DNA of 32,207 bases from JAKACA01 sp050010115 (GCA_050010115.1 JBEKLQ010000039.1:1-32207), one strand, 5' to 3'. Shown: positions 9,189 to 17,503, counted from the first letter of the stretch. Notes: generated by a model from the sequence alone, not told the origin. Made by a program: numbers and translations.

Positions 9189-9235
9189 CGTGGGCCCGGC
9201 AGGGATCGAACCTGCGACCGAAGGATTATGAGTCC
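9189..9235 (-). other. Attachment site A: 3' fragment of a CAU-anticodon tRNA gene
   Basis: Read on the minus strand, this 47-base segment gives an anticodon loop CUCAUAA with its 3' stem, a variable region, a T-arm (GCAGG-TTCGATC-CCTGC) and the acceptor strand CGGGCCC followed by A. D-arm and 5' acceptor are absent, so it is not a working tRNA gene (Met or Ile2 type cannot be told apart). Position next to int and identity with the copy at 25691 (46 of 47 bases) mark it as an att site left by integration into the 3' end of a tRNA gene. Confidence 0.85.
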
Positions 9236-9370
9236 CGGCCGGAGAACCTCGTCCGGTTGCGCCGGCTGGCGCCGGGTTGCGTCGTCGCAGGTCATCGGGA
9301 ATGCAGCGCGACTGGCCGCGAACAGGCTGCAGCCGCGTGCGACGAACTGCAGGCCAATTGCTGGGACGCG
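9236..9370. repeat. Attachment-site arm A, homologous to the arm beside att B
   Basis: The bases after att A align without gaps to those after att B at 25738. At offset 31 both have a C-T-K-GCGCC block, then GTTGCG and TCGCAGGT, then a 75-base stretch of equal length ending in TGGGAC. GTTGC/TGCAA-type words recur, as in integrase arm sites. The rest of the stretch up to 9503 shows no gene. Confidence 0.6.
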
Positions 9371-9503
9371 CGCGGCCGAATGCTGTTGACAGCTCGAAGG
9401 CTCAGGGATAAGCCACTTCGAGGGAGCCGGGGGATGCGAATCGTCCTCAAGCCACGTGCGTTGAACAGACTGTGCCTGGAGTTGAATCTTCAATAGACAT
9501 CTG

Positions 9504-9532
9504 TTGTCAGACAGCTACCGGTTTGCTAGCTT
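9504..9532 (+). promoter_or_regulatory. Promoter of the dehydrogenase operon
   Basis: TTGTCA (9504-9509) and TAGCTT (9527-9532) are spaced by 17 bases. The predicted transcription start coincides with the ATG at 9539, giving a leaderless mRNA. The -35 box lies inside the TGTCAGACA operator core, so a bound regulator would block RNA polymerase. Confidence 0.6.
9505..9513. promoter_or_regulatory. Candidate GntR operator (plus operon)
   Basis: TGTCAGACA is a 9-bp palindrome around a central A and has the TGT-N3-ACA form typical of GntR-family operators. The same nine bases occur in the divergent promoter region of the minus operon at 22779-22787. A further half-site GACATC lies just upstream at 9496-9501. 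Confidence 0.6.
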
Positions 9533-9538
9533 CGTGGC

Positions 9539-10570
9539 ATGTTGGATGCTCTTGCCGGCAGGGTGCTGAGTCGCCCGACTCGTGAGGCGCTACTCATCGG
9601 CAGCGGCGTTCTCTCGGAGGTTATCGAGGCAGTCGGGCCCGGCTTCACGCTCGTCACTCAGCCAGGTCCTCGCGCCGCACTCGCGGAGATCGACCTCGCG
9701 CGAGCGGGGGCAATTTTCGAGGCGGTGTCTCTCGACCGAGCGGCACTTGACGATCTCGTCGCCGCGGCGCCTGCCCGTTCTAGGGTCGTCGGCATCGGAG
9801 GCGGCGTGGTCATGGATGCCGCGAAGTGGCTCGCGTTGTCTACGGGCTCGCCGCTCGTTCTCGTCCCCAGCATTCTCAGCGTCGACGCCTGCGTGACCAA
9901 TAGCGTCGCGGTGCGCGACCGCGGCACAGTGAGCTACCAGGGCTTCATCGAAGCCGACCGGATCGTGCTTGACGTCGACCTCGTGCGGACCGCTCCTGCT
10001 CGACTGAATCGGGCGGGCATCGGCGATCTGTTGTCGATCCACACGGCGTTGTGGGACTGGGCGTCGGGTGGGCGAGTGGGCGCTGCCCGGTTCGACGAAG
10101 GGGTCGCCCAGCTCGCGGCCGCCGTGCTCGGCACCGTGGACGCGCTCGCCGACGAGATCGCGTCCGTCACAGAAGAGGCGCTCAAGGCGATGCTCGTCGG
10201 GTATGCGGACATCAACGACATGACCGTCGCGTCTGGGCACGCCCAGATGGAGGAGGGCTCGGAGCACTACCTCGGCTACTTCCTCGAAAAGTTGACCGGG
10301 CGTGCCTTCGTCCACGGCGAGATCGTGGCACTCGGGACGGTACTGATGAGCCGCCTACAGGGCAATGATCCGGCTCGCGCACAGGGGATCGCCGACCGGT
10401 CGGGCGTGGAATGGCGACCTGCGCAGCTCCGGCTGTCTCGGCGCGAGCTCACGGACGCCCTCCGCGGCCTCCAGGAATTCGTCGAGCAGTCGGGCCTTCC
10501 CCACAGCGTCGTGAACGAGAGACCGCTCGACGGGCCCACCCTCGCCGAGCTTGTCGGAGATCTGGTCTGA
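9539..10570 (+). CDS. Metal-dependent dehydrogenase, glycerol-1-phosphate dehydrogenase-like fold
   Basis: The 343-residue protein belongs to the iron-containing alcohol dehydrogenase / dehydroquinate synthase-like superfamily, nearest in pattern to sn-glycerol-1-phosphate dehydrogenases. The NAD(P)-binding glycine motif is GIGGGVVMDAAK (residues 85-96). Metal ligands are predicted as Asp163 (AGIGDLLS), His243 (GSEHYLGYF) and His259 (AFVHGEIVALG). It would oxidise or reduce a polyol, sugar or cyclitol. It is first in an operon with a GntR regulator, a DegT aminotransferase, a GH4 enzyme and a ROK kinase, so lipid synthesis is unlikely. A role in interconverting a keto-sugar or keto-cyclitol and its alcohol is inferred. 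The ATG at 9539 is leaderless. Confidence 0.8.
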   Translation: MLDALAGRVLSRPTREALLIGSGVLSEVIEAVGPGFTLVTQPGPRAALAEIDLARAGAIFEAVSLDRAALDDLVAAAPARSRVVGIGGGVVMDAAKWLALSTGSPLVLVPSILSVDACVTNSVAVRDRGTVSYQGFIEADRIVLDVDLVRTAPARLNRAGIGDLLSIHTALWDWASGGRVGAARFDEGVAQLAAAVLGTVDALADEIASVTEEALKAMLVGYADINDMTVASGHAQMEEGSEHYLGYFLEKLTGRAFVHGEIVALGTVLMSRLQGNDPARAQGIADRSGVEWRPAQLRLSRRELTDALRGLQEFVEQSGLPHSVVNERPLDGPTLAELVGDLV

Positions 10571-10571
10571 C

Positions 10572-11348
10572 GTGGCAACAACCGCCCATAACCTGTCAGA
10601 GCGAGTCCTTCCCAGCGTGGTGGACAACCGCTCGCTCCCCCGCCAGTTGGGCGACCGCATCCGGCAGATGATCACCGATGGCTCCCTACCGGGCGGATCT
10701 CAGCTGCCGACCGAGGCGCAACTAGCCGACCGATTCCGAGTGGCGCGCACGACCGTCCGCGAAGCCCTCAAGCAGCTCGAGAACGAGGGAGCGGTGGTCG
10801 TTCGACGCGGGAGAGGACGCTTCGTGTCGAGTGCCCCGGCGCTCCACCGACCGATCACCCGCCTCGAGAGCGTCACATCGCTGCTTGCAAGCCACGGCTA
10901 TGCCGTCGAGAACCGGGTTCTTTCCGTCCAGTCACGTGCGGCGAGCGCCGACGAGCAAGCACATCTGAAACTCTCGGCCGGCAAGACCGTGGTTCGCCTG
11001 GAACGGCTGCGCCTGCACCGCGGTGACCTGCTCATCTATTCGGTCGACGTCTTGCCAGCCGCTTGCCTGCCCGACCTAGAGGACGCCGACTGGAGCGGTT
11101 CCCTCTTCGAGCTGTTACGGGCGCGCGGGCTCGCTCCCGTCACGTCCGTCGCCACGATCAGAGCCGCGCGGTTGCCACAGAACGCAGCAGCTGCCTGTGC
11201 ACTCGACCCCTCACTGCCCTGGCTGCTCATGGTGCAGCTGAACCTCATCGAGGACGGTACTCCGGTCATTTACTCACACGACTACCACCGTGGCGACCGC
11301 TTCTCGTTCGATCTGCTGCGTAGAACCGATCAGGGGGCATCTCAGTGA
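10572..11348 (+). CDS. GntR-family transcriptional regulator, HutC/UTRA type (copy 1)
   Basis: An N-terminal winged helix (LPRQLGDRIRQMI, then LPTEAQLADRFRVARTTVREALKQLENEG) is followed by a UTRA effector-binding domain containing VVRLERLRL, YSVDVLPA and a final YHRGDRFSFDLLRR. HutC-type members sense a sugar, amino acid or a phosphorylated derivative and usually repress their own operon. The GTG at 10572 follows the dehydrogenase stop by one base; a TTG at 10551 is an alternative. The stop overlaps the aminotransferase start by four bases. It is clearly paralogous to the regulator at 14740-15498, with matching segments along the whole effector domain. It probably binds TGTCAGACA at 9505 and 22779. 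Confidence 0.85.
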   Translation: MATTAHNLSERVLPSVVDNRSLPRQLGDRIRQMITDGSLPGGSQLPTEAQLADRFRVARTTVREALKQLENEGAVVVRRGRGRFVSSAPALHRPITRLESVTSLLASHGYAVENRVLSVQSRAASADEQAHLKLSAGKTVVRLERLRLHRGDLLIYSVDVLPAACLPDLEDADWSGSLFELLRARGLAPVTSVATIRAARLPQNAAAACALDPSLPWLLMVQLNLIEDGTPVIYSHDYHRGDRFSFDLLRRTDQGASQ

Positions 11349-12505
11349 GCGACATGTTCACCGGCACTCTGCCCGGGGCACCGGCCGCATCCGGGGTAGA
11401 CATCCCGGCTGAGACGGTCGTCCGGTATCACGCCGCCATCGCCGACGAGCTGCGGGTCGCGTTCGAGGACGTCCTCCCTGGACCCCGATTCACGCTCGGC
11501 CCACAACTGGCCGCATTCGAGCGCGAGTTTGCCGAATACTGCGACGCGGAGTTTGGCGTAGGGGTGAGCAGTGGGACGGCCGCGCTCACACTCGGATTGC
11601 GGGCACTGGGCGTCGGGCCAGGTGACGAAGTGATCACTCAGCCGAACACCTACGTGGCGACAGCGTTCGCGATCACGTACGTGGGAGCGACCCCGGTGTT
11701 CGCTGACGTCGAGCTCCCCACATTCAACCTCGATCCACGCGAGGTCGCTGCGGCGGTGACGTCGAGGACGAAGGCGATCGTCCCCGTCCACATGTACGGC
11801 CAGTGTGCGGACGTCGACGCGATCCGTGCTGCGGCACCCGGCATTCCGATCCTCGAGGACGCCGCCCACGCGCACGGTGCGGACCTTCGCGGACAGCGGG
11901 CCGGCTCGCTCGGTGAGTTGGCCGCGTTCTCCTTCTACCCCACCAAGGTCATGGGCGCGCTCGGTGACGGGGGCATCGTGACCACGAGCCGCGACGCGCT
12001 CGATGCGGCGCTACGCCAACTTCGCTACATGGGACAGCGCCGCGCGAAGCACGACCATGAGATCCTCGGGTATCAGGAGCGACTGGACGAGCTGCAAGCG
12101 GCGTTCCTCCGTGTGAAGCTGCGCCACCAAGAGGAGCAACTGGACGGCCGGCGTCGCGTGGCGCTGCGTTACGCCGAGCTGCTCAAGGAGACGCCGCTCA
12201 TACTGCCCGCTCACGACGTGACCGGACGGCACGCGTACTACATGTACACGGTGCTCTGTACCGAGCGCGAGGCGCTCGTCGCCCACCTTGCCGAGCACTC
12301 GATCGGTACCCAGGTTGTCTATCCGAAGCTCGTGCCCGACCAGGCGGCCTACCGCGACCATCCGTGGCGAGCGCTCGGCGACTTGACGGTCGCGAGGACG
12401 CTACCCGCACGCATCCTGAACCTGCCGATGTGGGCCGAGCTGACCGACGACGAGGTCGACCGGGTCGGTACGGCCATCCGTTCGTTCTACGGGCTCGTCT
12501 CCTAG
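11345..12505 (+). CDS. DegT/DnrJ/EryC1-family PLP-dependent aminotransferase
   Basis: The 386-residue protein is a sugar aminotransferase of the DegT class, which exchanges an amino group between glutamate or glutamine and a keto-sugar or keto-cyclitol. Visible sites are SSGTAAL (75-81, phosphate binding), NTYVATA, Asp172 in LEDAAHAHGA (pyridine nitrogen contact), the PLP lysine Lys201 in FSFYPTKVMGALGDGG, and a late RLDELQAAFLRVKL helix. Length is normal for the family. It is coupled to the GntR gene by a GTGA overlap. Family members mostly make antibiotic or surface sugars, but here the neighbours are catabolic (GH4, kinase, transporter), so it may run in the deaminating direction on an amino-sugar or aminocyclitol. 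That direction is an inference. Confidence 0.9.
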   Translation: MSDMFTGTLPGAPAASGVDIPAETVVRYHAAIADELRVAFEDVLPGPRFTLGPQLAAFEREFAEYCDAEFGVGVSSGTAALTLGLRALGVGPGDEVITQPNTYVATAFAITYVGATPVFADVELPTFNLDPREVAAAVTSRTKAIVPVHMYGQCADVDAIRAAAPGIPILEDAAHAHGADLRGQRAGSLGELAAFSFYPTKVMGALGDGGIVTTSRDALDAALRQLRYMGQRRAKHDHEILGYQERLDELQAAFLRVKLRHQEEQLDGRRRVALRYAELLKETPLILPAHDVTGRHAYYMYTVLCTEREALVAHLAEHSIGTQVVYPKLVPDQAAYRDHPWRALGDLTVARTLPARILNLPMWAELTDDEVDRVGTAIRSFYGLVS

Positions 12506-12506
12506 C

Positions 12507-13715
12507 GTGCGCGTCGCTGTGCTCGGCGGGAGCAGCGTCGCCACTGTCCAACTCGCTCACGCGCTCGCAGACTGGCCAGGGGGCGACGAACGGCGCCCGC
12601 CACTTGAGTTCGCCCTCCACGGGCGAAACGAGGCCAAACTAACTGCCGTCACGACGTGCTTCGCCCGCGTGGCGGAACACCGCGCTCGTGTGTGGTCGAG
12701 CCTCGACCTCGAGCGAGTGTTGGCCGGGGCGGACGTCGTCCTCGTACAGGTCCGCGTAGGCGGGCTCGCCGCGCGCTCGTTCGACGAGTCTTTCCCGTGG
12801 CTGGCCGGACTGCCAGGCGAGGAGACACTTGGGCCCGGCGGGTTCGCGAACGCACTCCGCACCGTGCAGGCACTCGAGCAGACCTGGCCGCACTTACGGC
12901 GGGTCTGTCCTGAGGCGATCGTCGTCATCCTCACGAACCCCGCCGGGATCGTGCGGCAGGCAGCAGCGAGACACGGGCTTCGCGCCGTGGAAGTATGCGA
13001 CTCGCCGATCACGTTCGTGGACAGTGTCGCAGCACGGCTCGGTCGGCGAGCCGCCGACGTCGGTCGTCGTTACTGCGGGATGAACCACGTCGGCTGGTAC
13101 ACGCCCGAAGGTGCGTCCGAACTGGAGGCACTGGCCTCGGACCAGGCCCTTGGGACCGACGTCGTGCTGGCCCACCGGGCCGTGCCACTCGGGTATTTGC
13201 GCTATTACCTCGACCAGGACCGAATCTTCGATGCCCAACAGGGTCGCCCGACGCGAGCCGAACAGCTCATGGAGATCGAGGCGGCAGCGCTCCGCCGTCT
13301 GGCTGCAGGTGAGACTCCTGATGCCTACGAGCGCCCAGCGCCCTGGTACCGCCTCGGCATCGTCCCGACGTTGGACGGTCTCGCGAATGGGTCGGAGACC
13401 CTCATGATCCTCGGCTGCGCGAACACAGGCCGGATCGCCACCCTGCCGAACGAGGCCACCATCGAGGGCCCCACGCGCCTTCCCGGCCGGGGCCGGATCG
13501 AACCGCTGGAGGTCGTGCCTCTGCCAGCGATCCCATCGGCCCTGCTGTACCGACACGCCACGTACGAGCAACTGGCGATCGAAGCCGCCGCGTGGCCGGA
13601 CAGGACGCGGATTCTCGCGGCGCTGCTCGCCAATCCCATGGTGGCGACCGCCCGTCAAGCGGAGGCTCTGACCGAGGTGCTGCTCCAGCCCTCCGACGGC
13701 CCGAAGCCGGCGTAA
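12507..13715 (+). CDS. GH4-family NAD/Mn-dependent 6-phospho-glycosidase
   Basis: Family GH4 enzymes cleave phosphorylated glycosides through transient NAD oxidation at C3 and elimination. The sequence shows the dinucleotide motif VLGGSSVATVQL (residues 5-16), GGLAARSFDESFP (85-97) and GEETLGPGGFA, ILTNPAG (141-147), the metal Cys164 in EVCDSPI, the metal His194 in GMNHVGWY, and a YYLDQD / TRAEQLMEIE segment near 233-258 matching the catalytic tyrosine region. At 402 residues it is slightly shorter than most members. The pattern is closest to 6-phospho-beta-glucosidases, but the substrate cannot be read from sequence. It starts one base after the aminotransferase stop. The ROK kinase downstream may supply the phosphorylated substrate. 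Confidence 0.88.
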   Translation: MRVAVLGGSSVATVQLAHALADWPGGDERRPPLEFALHGRNEAKLTAVTTCFARVAEHRARVWSSLDLERVLAGADVVLVQVRVGGLAARSFDESFPWLAGLPGEETLGPGGFANALRTVQALEQTWPHLRRVCPEAIVVILTNPAGIVRQAAARHGLRAVEVCDSPITFVDSVAARLGRRAADVGRRYCGMNHVGWYTPEGASELEALASDQALGTDVVLAHRAVPLGYLRYYLDQDRIFDAQQGRPTRAEQLMEIEAAALRRLAAGETPDAYERPAPWYRLGIVPTLDGLANGSETLMILGCANTGRIATLPNEATIEGPTRLPGRGRIEPLEVVPLPAIPSALLYRHATYEQLAIEAAAWPDRTRILAALLANPMVATARQAEALTEVLLQPSDGPKPA

Positions 13716-13731
13716 CCACGTTGGGTTGTCG

Positions 13732-14703
13732 ATGAGCATCGTGAACGAAGCTCGAGCCGGCGCGACCGGAGCAACGAGCGCCATGGTCGGCGCGGTCGAC
13801 ATCGGTGCCACGAAGGTGCTCGTCGGCCTCGCGGACGACAGGGGTCATCTGCATCCCGACCGGCTCATCCGCTTCGACACGCCCCGCGAGTCGGCGAGGC
13901 TAGTCGAGAAGGTGGCCAGCGCCCTGAGCGAGCTTGTCGGCGGGTACGTGCTCGGCGTCGTCAGCTGTGCGGCACCCGGGCCGCTCGACACCAAGGCCGG
14001 CGTTCTCTTGAACTTCCATAACCGCGACTGGACCGATGTCCCCCTCGGAAGCCTCTTGGCTGCGGGGGTTGGAGCCCCTGTCGTGCTCGAGGACGACGCT
14101 ACTGCGGCAGCACTCGGGGAGGCGATCGAAGGAGCGGGAGCCGGACTGGACCCGATTGTCTACCTGACCGTGAGCAGCGGGGTCGGCGCCGGGATTGTTA
14201 GCGGTGGAAAGCTCCTCCGCGGCGCGCACGGCCTCGCCGGGGAGATCGGACATCTCGTGATCGACGCCGACGGACCGCGATGTGGCTGTGGCCGCAACGG
14301 TGATGTGGAGTCCTTCGCCGGTGGGCTCTGCCTCGCCCGTCGAGCGGCAGAACTCTGGCCTGAGCGCTTGCTCGAAGACGGAACGCCGGCGCCGCGAACG
14401 CCCGAGGAGGTCTTCGACCTCGCCCGTCGTGGAGACCCTTGCGCGGCCGCCCTCGCGGAGTCTGCCGGACACGCAGTCGCCCGTGCCATCGCCGCGCTTG
14501 CAGCCGTTGCGGATCCCGAGCGCATCGTCATAGGCGGCTCCGTTGCGCTCGCGCAACCTGATTGGGTCGAAGCCGTCACCGCCAGTGCCCGAGAGCTCTG
14601 TATGGTTGAAACCGGCGCGGCAATGGATGTCGTGCCTGCGGCACTCGGCGAGAAAAGCGCCCTGACAGGCGCCGCATTACTTGGAGCAGCCCGGCTGTCC
14701 TGA
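13732..14703 (+). CDS. ROK-family sugar kinase
   Basis: The 323-residue protein has the ATP-binding DIGATK motif (Asp23), the catalytic Asp122 in LEDDATAAALGE, the glycine-rich TVSSGVGAGIVSGGKLLRG segment and EIGH (His174) before a zinc site. The zinc motif is incomplete: CGCGRNGD keeps two Cys (184 and 186), but the usual third Cys after the glycine is Asp191. ROK kinases phosphorylate glucose, N-acetyl-amino sugars or related sugars. The gene ends the plus operon, 16 bases after the GH4 gene, and probably phosphorylates the imported sugar or the product of the GH4 reaction. ATG 13732 is taken as start; ATG 13783, just before the kinase domain, is also possible. Confidence 0.88.
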   Translation: MSIVNEARAGATGATSAMVGAVDIGATKVLVGLADDRGHLHPDRLIRFDTPRESARLVEKVASALSELVGGYVLGVVSCAAPGPLDTKAGVLLNFHNRDWTDVPLGSLLAAGVGAPVVLEDDATAAALGEAIEGAGAGLDPIVYLTVSSGVGAGIVSGGKLLRGAHGLAGEIGHLVIDADGPRCGCGRNGDVESFAGGLCLARRAAELWPERLLEDGTPAPRTPEEVFDLARRGDPCAAALAESAGHAVARAIAALAAVADPERIVIGGSVALAQPDWVEAVTASARELCMVETGAAMDVVPAALGEKSALTGAALLGAARLS

Positions 14704-14739
14704 GCACTCAGCCGTGCTTAGCGCCCAGCCTGACGGCGA

Positions 14740-15498
14740 TCACGACCCCGGCCTGGCCTCGCCAGGCTCCCGACGACGGCGAAGCGTCTCAAATTCAAAC
14801 TTCTCTCCTCGGTGATAATCGAGCGAGAACAAGACCTTCCGGTTGCCTGGCGTGTAATTGATCTGCTGCATCAGCACCCACGGCAACGAGGGCGGAAGCC
14901 TGATCCGCCGAGCGACTGCGGGATCAAGCCTGACCGCGCGAATCGTCGCGTGGGAAAAGGCGATTCGTACCTCTCCGTGCTCGAGGATCCCGAGCAGTGA
15001 CCCTGCCCAGTCGGGTTCAGGGTCCACGACAAGCTCGGCTGGAAAGACGTCGAGCGAATAGATCATCGGCACGCCCTCCGAGGTCCTCAATCGCTCCAGC
15101 CTCACCACCGATGCTTCAGTGTCGAGGTCGAGGTGCTCGGCATATCCTCCAGCGGGCAGCGTCGCGACGCTCAAGACCTCCGTCTCGATCGGGTACCCGA
15201 GGCCCTCCATAAGCTCAGTCACGCTCTCGAGCTCGGTAATGGGCTTCTTCACGAGCCGAGGCGGCCCGAGCACGTAGTGGCCACGGCCATGGAGAGACTC
15301 GACGAGCAGGTCTCGCTGCAGCATCCGGATACCCTCGCGAACCGTTACCCGGCTAACACCCAGAAGCGCAGCAAGCTCCGCCTCCGAGGGAAGGCGCCCG
15401 CCAGGTGGATAGTCGCCTCTCGCTATCCGCTCCGAAAGCCACGAATGAACCTGCACAGGCAACGGACGGCGGTCACGATCCACGATGCGATCACTCAT
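14740..15498 (-). CDS. GntR-family transcriptional regulator, HutC/UTRA type (copy 2)
   Basis: The 252-residue protein has a winged helix (VQVHSWLSERIARGDY, LPSEAELAALLGVSRVTVREGIRML) and a UTRA domain. It parallels copy 1: KKPITELESVTELMEGLGYP against RPITRLESVTSLLASHGYA, YSLDVFPA against YSVDVLPA, DWAGSLL against DWSGSLF, and YHRGEKFEFETLRR against YHRGDRFSFDLLRR. It is last in the minus operon, 45 bases after the OppC-type permease gene. Two paralogous regulators, one per operon, suggest graded control by two metabolites of one pathway, or a fusion of two once separate regulons. The ATG at 15498 gives the full winged helix. Confidence 0.87.
   Translation of the reverse strand: MSDRIVDRDRRPLPVQVHSWLSERIARGDYPPGGRLPSEAELAALLGVSRVTVREGIRMLQRDLLVESLHGRGHYVLGPPRLVKKPITELESVTELMEGLGYPIETEVLSVATLPAGGYAEHLDLDTEASVVRLERLRTSEGVPMIYSLDVFPAELVVDPEPDWAGSLLGILEHGEVRIAFSHATIRAVRLDPAVARRIRLPPSLPWVLMQQINYTPGNRKVLFSLDYHRGEKFEFETLRRRREPGEARPGS
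14751..14767. terminator. Hairpin at the meeting point of the two operons
   Basis: GCCTGGC (14751-14757) and GCCAGGC (14761-14767) form a perfect 7-bp stem with a 3-base loop, 48 bases after the kinase stop and inside the last codons of the convergent GntR gene. No T-tract follows, so terminator function for the plus operon is uncertain. A weaker stem AGCAC/GTGCT lies at 14703-14718. Confidence 0.35.
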
Positions 15499-15543
15499 TC
15501 GATTCCGCTTTCGCCGACCAGCTCGATATAGGACCCCATCACT

Positions 15544-16443
15544 TTACACGATGCGTCCAGCTCGTTCGAACCGAAGGTCGAACGCATCCCGAAGAGCGTC
15601 ACCAAGATAGTTGAAAGCCACCACCGTCACCAAGATCGCGAGGCCAGGAGCCCAAATAAGCCACCAGGTCCCCTCATAGAGGTAAGTCAGCCCGTCGGTC
15701 AGAATACCACCCCAGGTAGGGGCGGGGGGAGGAATGCCAAGTCCAAGGTAGCTCAGGTAAGCAATCAAGAGAATGGCATCGGCGACCTGGAAGGTAGCAT
15801 TCACAACGATAGTTCCCACAGTATTGGGAAGGATGTGCCGGAAAATAGTCCAACCCCGGCGGGCGCCCATCTGATGCGCCGCTTGTACGAACTCCCGCTG
15901 CATCAGACTAAGTGTCTCGCCTCGAACCAATCGGGCAGGCACGGGCCACGTCGTAAGCCCAATGACCACCACCATCATCAGCTCGCTCGGGCGAAACTCC
16001 GCCGAAAGAACAATAAGAAGAACAAGAACGGGCAACGAGAGAACGATGTCAGCCAGCCGCATCAGTAAGGCGTCGACGATACCTCCAAAGACTCCCGCTA
16101 TAGCCCCGTAGACCATTCCCGTCACGACACCCAGCACGGCCGCCAACACACCGACGATGAGCGAGATACGGCCACCGAACATCAAGCGAGCGAGTACATC
16201 TCTTCCTACGCCGTCCGTCCCGAGCGGATGCAGGGATGAGGGCCCCGCCAAAATGGATGATGGGTCAACCGCGTTGGGACCTGTCCGGTAGACCAAAGGG
16301 CCGAGAAAGGAGAAGCCCGCAATCAGCACAATGACCACGACAGCCAACAGCGCGCTGCGATTCCTCATGAATCGCTTCATCACTCCCGATCCAGCGGGCC
16401 GTGAGAACCCGACCTCGACGTCTACGTCTGCAGGCCTATGCAT
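15544..16443 (-). CDS. ABC transporter permease, OppC/DppC type
   Basis: The 299-residue inner membrane protein has a hydrophobic helix at residues 29-50, the HPLGTDGVGRDVLARL motif characteristic of DppC/OppC permeases, further helices, and an EAA loop (EFVQAAHQMGARRGWTIF) that contacts the ATPase. It should pair with the OppB-type permease, whose gene it overlaps by eight bases. The solute is probably the glycoside or amide substrate of this cluster rather than a plain peptide. No ATPase gene (OppD/OppF) is adjacent or elsewhere in the window. Confidence 0.9.
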   Translation of the reverse strand: MHRPADVDVEVGFSRPAGSGVMKRFMRNRSALLAVVVIVLIAGFSFLGPLVYRTGPNAVDPSSILAGPSSLHPLGTDGVGRDVLARLMFGGRISLIVGVLAAVLGVVTGMVYGAIAGVFGGIVDALLMRLADIVLSLPVLVLLIVLSAEFRPSELMMVVVIGLTTWPVPARLVRGETLSLMQREFVQAAHQMGARRGWTIFRHILPNTVGTIVVNATFQVADAILLIAYLSYLGLGIPPPAPTWGGILTDGLTYLYEGTWWLIWAPGLAILVTVVAFNYLGDALRDAFDLRFERAGRIV

Positions 16444-17389
16444 ACCGAATCCGAGGATCCGCTATCGCGTAGCACAGGTCTGCCAGGAGGTTGCCTATCA
16501 CCGTGGCAACGCTTGCAAGCAGCGCCACACCAAGGATGACCGGAAAGTCGTACTGCTGAGCACCCTGCCAGAGCAGATAACCCATTCCCGGATAGTCGAA
16601 CACGCTCTCGACGACAACCACTCCCCCGATGAGTGCTGGCAGCGAGAGCCCCAGCAGGGTGATGATCGGCAGCAGAGCGTTTCTCAGAGCGTGTTTCCGC
16701 ACCGCCGCCCTCAGGCTGAGGCCCTTCGCCCTCGCCGTCCTCATGTAGTCCTGCACCAGCGCGTCGAGCAGAGACGCTCGCAGGTAGCGGCTCCATGCCG
16801 CGAGCTGCACGAGCGCGAGGGTTGTGGACGGCAGGATCACATGGTAGAGGCGCTCACCGAGATCCAGTCCCGTGGCCCCCGGCGGCAGGACACCGCCGAC
16901 CGGGAAGATGTTGTGGTCCACCGCCAGATACAGAATGGCGACCGAACCGAGGAAGAACACCGGCATCGAGTACAAGAAGAAGTTCAGGGTGGTGAGCACG
17001 TAGTCTCGAAGGGTTTTCGGCCTGAGTGCCTGAAAGATTGCAAGCGGGATCGCCAAGAATAGAGCTTCTAGAACGGCAAGACCCGCAAGAAGGACGCTGT
17101 TCGGAAGAGCGGACGCAATCAGCGAGGTGACAGGTAGTTGATGGATATAGGAGTAACCCAGGTTGCCCTGTGCGAGATGGGCAAGCCAGACGAAGTACTG
17201 TAGATACGCAGGCTTGGTAAGACCCAGTTGCTGATCAAGCGCCTTAAGCTTCCCGGCTGTGTAGTGAGCACCGAGGATCGCATGAGCGGGGCCACCCGGG
17301 AGCAGATGAACTAGGACAAACACGATCACCGTGACCCCGACAACGGTGATCAGGGACTGGATACTTCGGCGAAGTATGTACCCAGCCAT
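16436..17389 (-). CDS. ABC transporter permease, OppB/DppB type
   Basis: The 317-residue protein begins MAGYILRRSIQSLITVVGVTV, the standard N-terminus of DppB/OppB permeases, and has about six membrane helices. An EAA loop (YMRTARAKGLSLRAAVRKHA) and a LLPGGPAHAI segment are present. The ATG at 17389 is preferred; the frame extends to a TTG at 17419 without a ribosome binding site. It lies between the binding protein gene (115 bases upstream, with a hairpin in the gap) and the second permease gene. Confidence 0.9.
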   Translation of the reverse strand: MAGYILRRSIQSLITVVGVTVIVFVLVHLLPGGPAHAILGAHYTAGKLKALDQQLGLTKPAYLQYFVWLAHLAQGNLGYSYIHQLPVTSLIASALPNSVLLAGLAVLEALFLAIPLAIFQALRPKTLRDYVLTTLNFFLYSMPVFFLGSVAILYLAVDHNIFPVGGVLPPGATGLDLGERLYHVILPSTTLALVQLAAWSRYLRASLLDALVQDYMRTARAKGLSLRAAVRKHALRNALLPIITLLGLSLPALIGGVVVVESVFDYPGMGYLLWQGAQQYDFPVILGVALLASVATVIGNLLADLCYAIADPRIRYA

Positions 17390-17441
17390 CGCGGCCTGGT
17401 CTAACGCGCTGACGGGCAAGCGCGACGCGCGGACGCCGCAG

Positions 17442-17475
17442 CCTGCCTGACAGCGAAGCTCGCTTCAGCCTGCAG
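17442..17475 (-). other. Intercistronic hairpin between binding-protein and permease genes
   Basis: The nested arms CCTGC / CTGA / AGCGA pair with TCGCT / TCAG / GCAGG around an AGC loop, with short internal bulges. Such hairpins often protect the upstream binding-protein mRNA or dampen permease expression. There is no T-tract, so full termination is unlikely. Confidence 0.45.
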
Positions 17476-17503
17476 GAGAATCTCGGACCATTCTTTGCTC
17501 GAC

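Noticed and set aside
9189..9235. A functional tRNA gene
   Set aside because: D-arm and 5' acceptor strand are missing on the right-hand side, so only the 3' part is present.
9186..9389. A short frame over att A beginning like GPGRDRTCDRRIMS
   Set aside because: This peptide is the translation of the antisense of a tRNA 3' end, a well-known spurious ORF. The same applies to 25676-26005 and 27375-27659.
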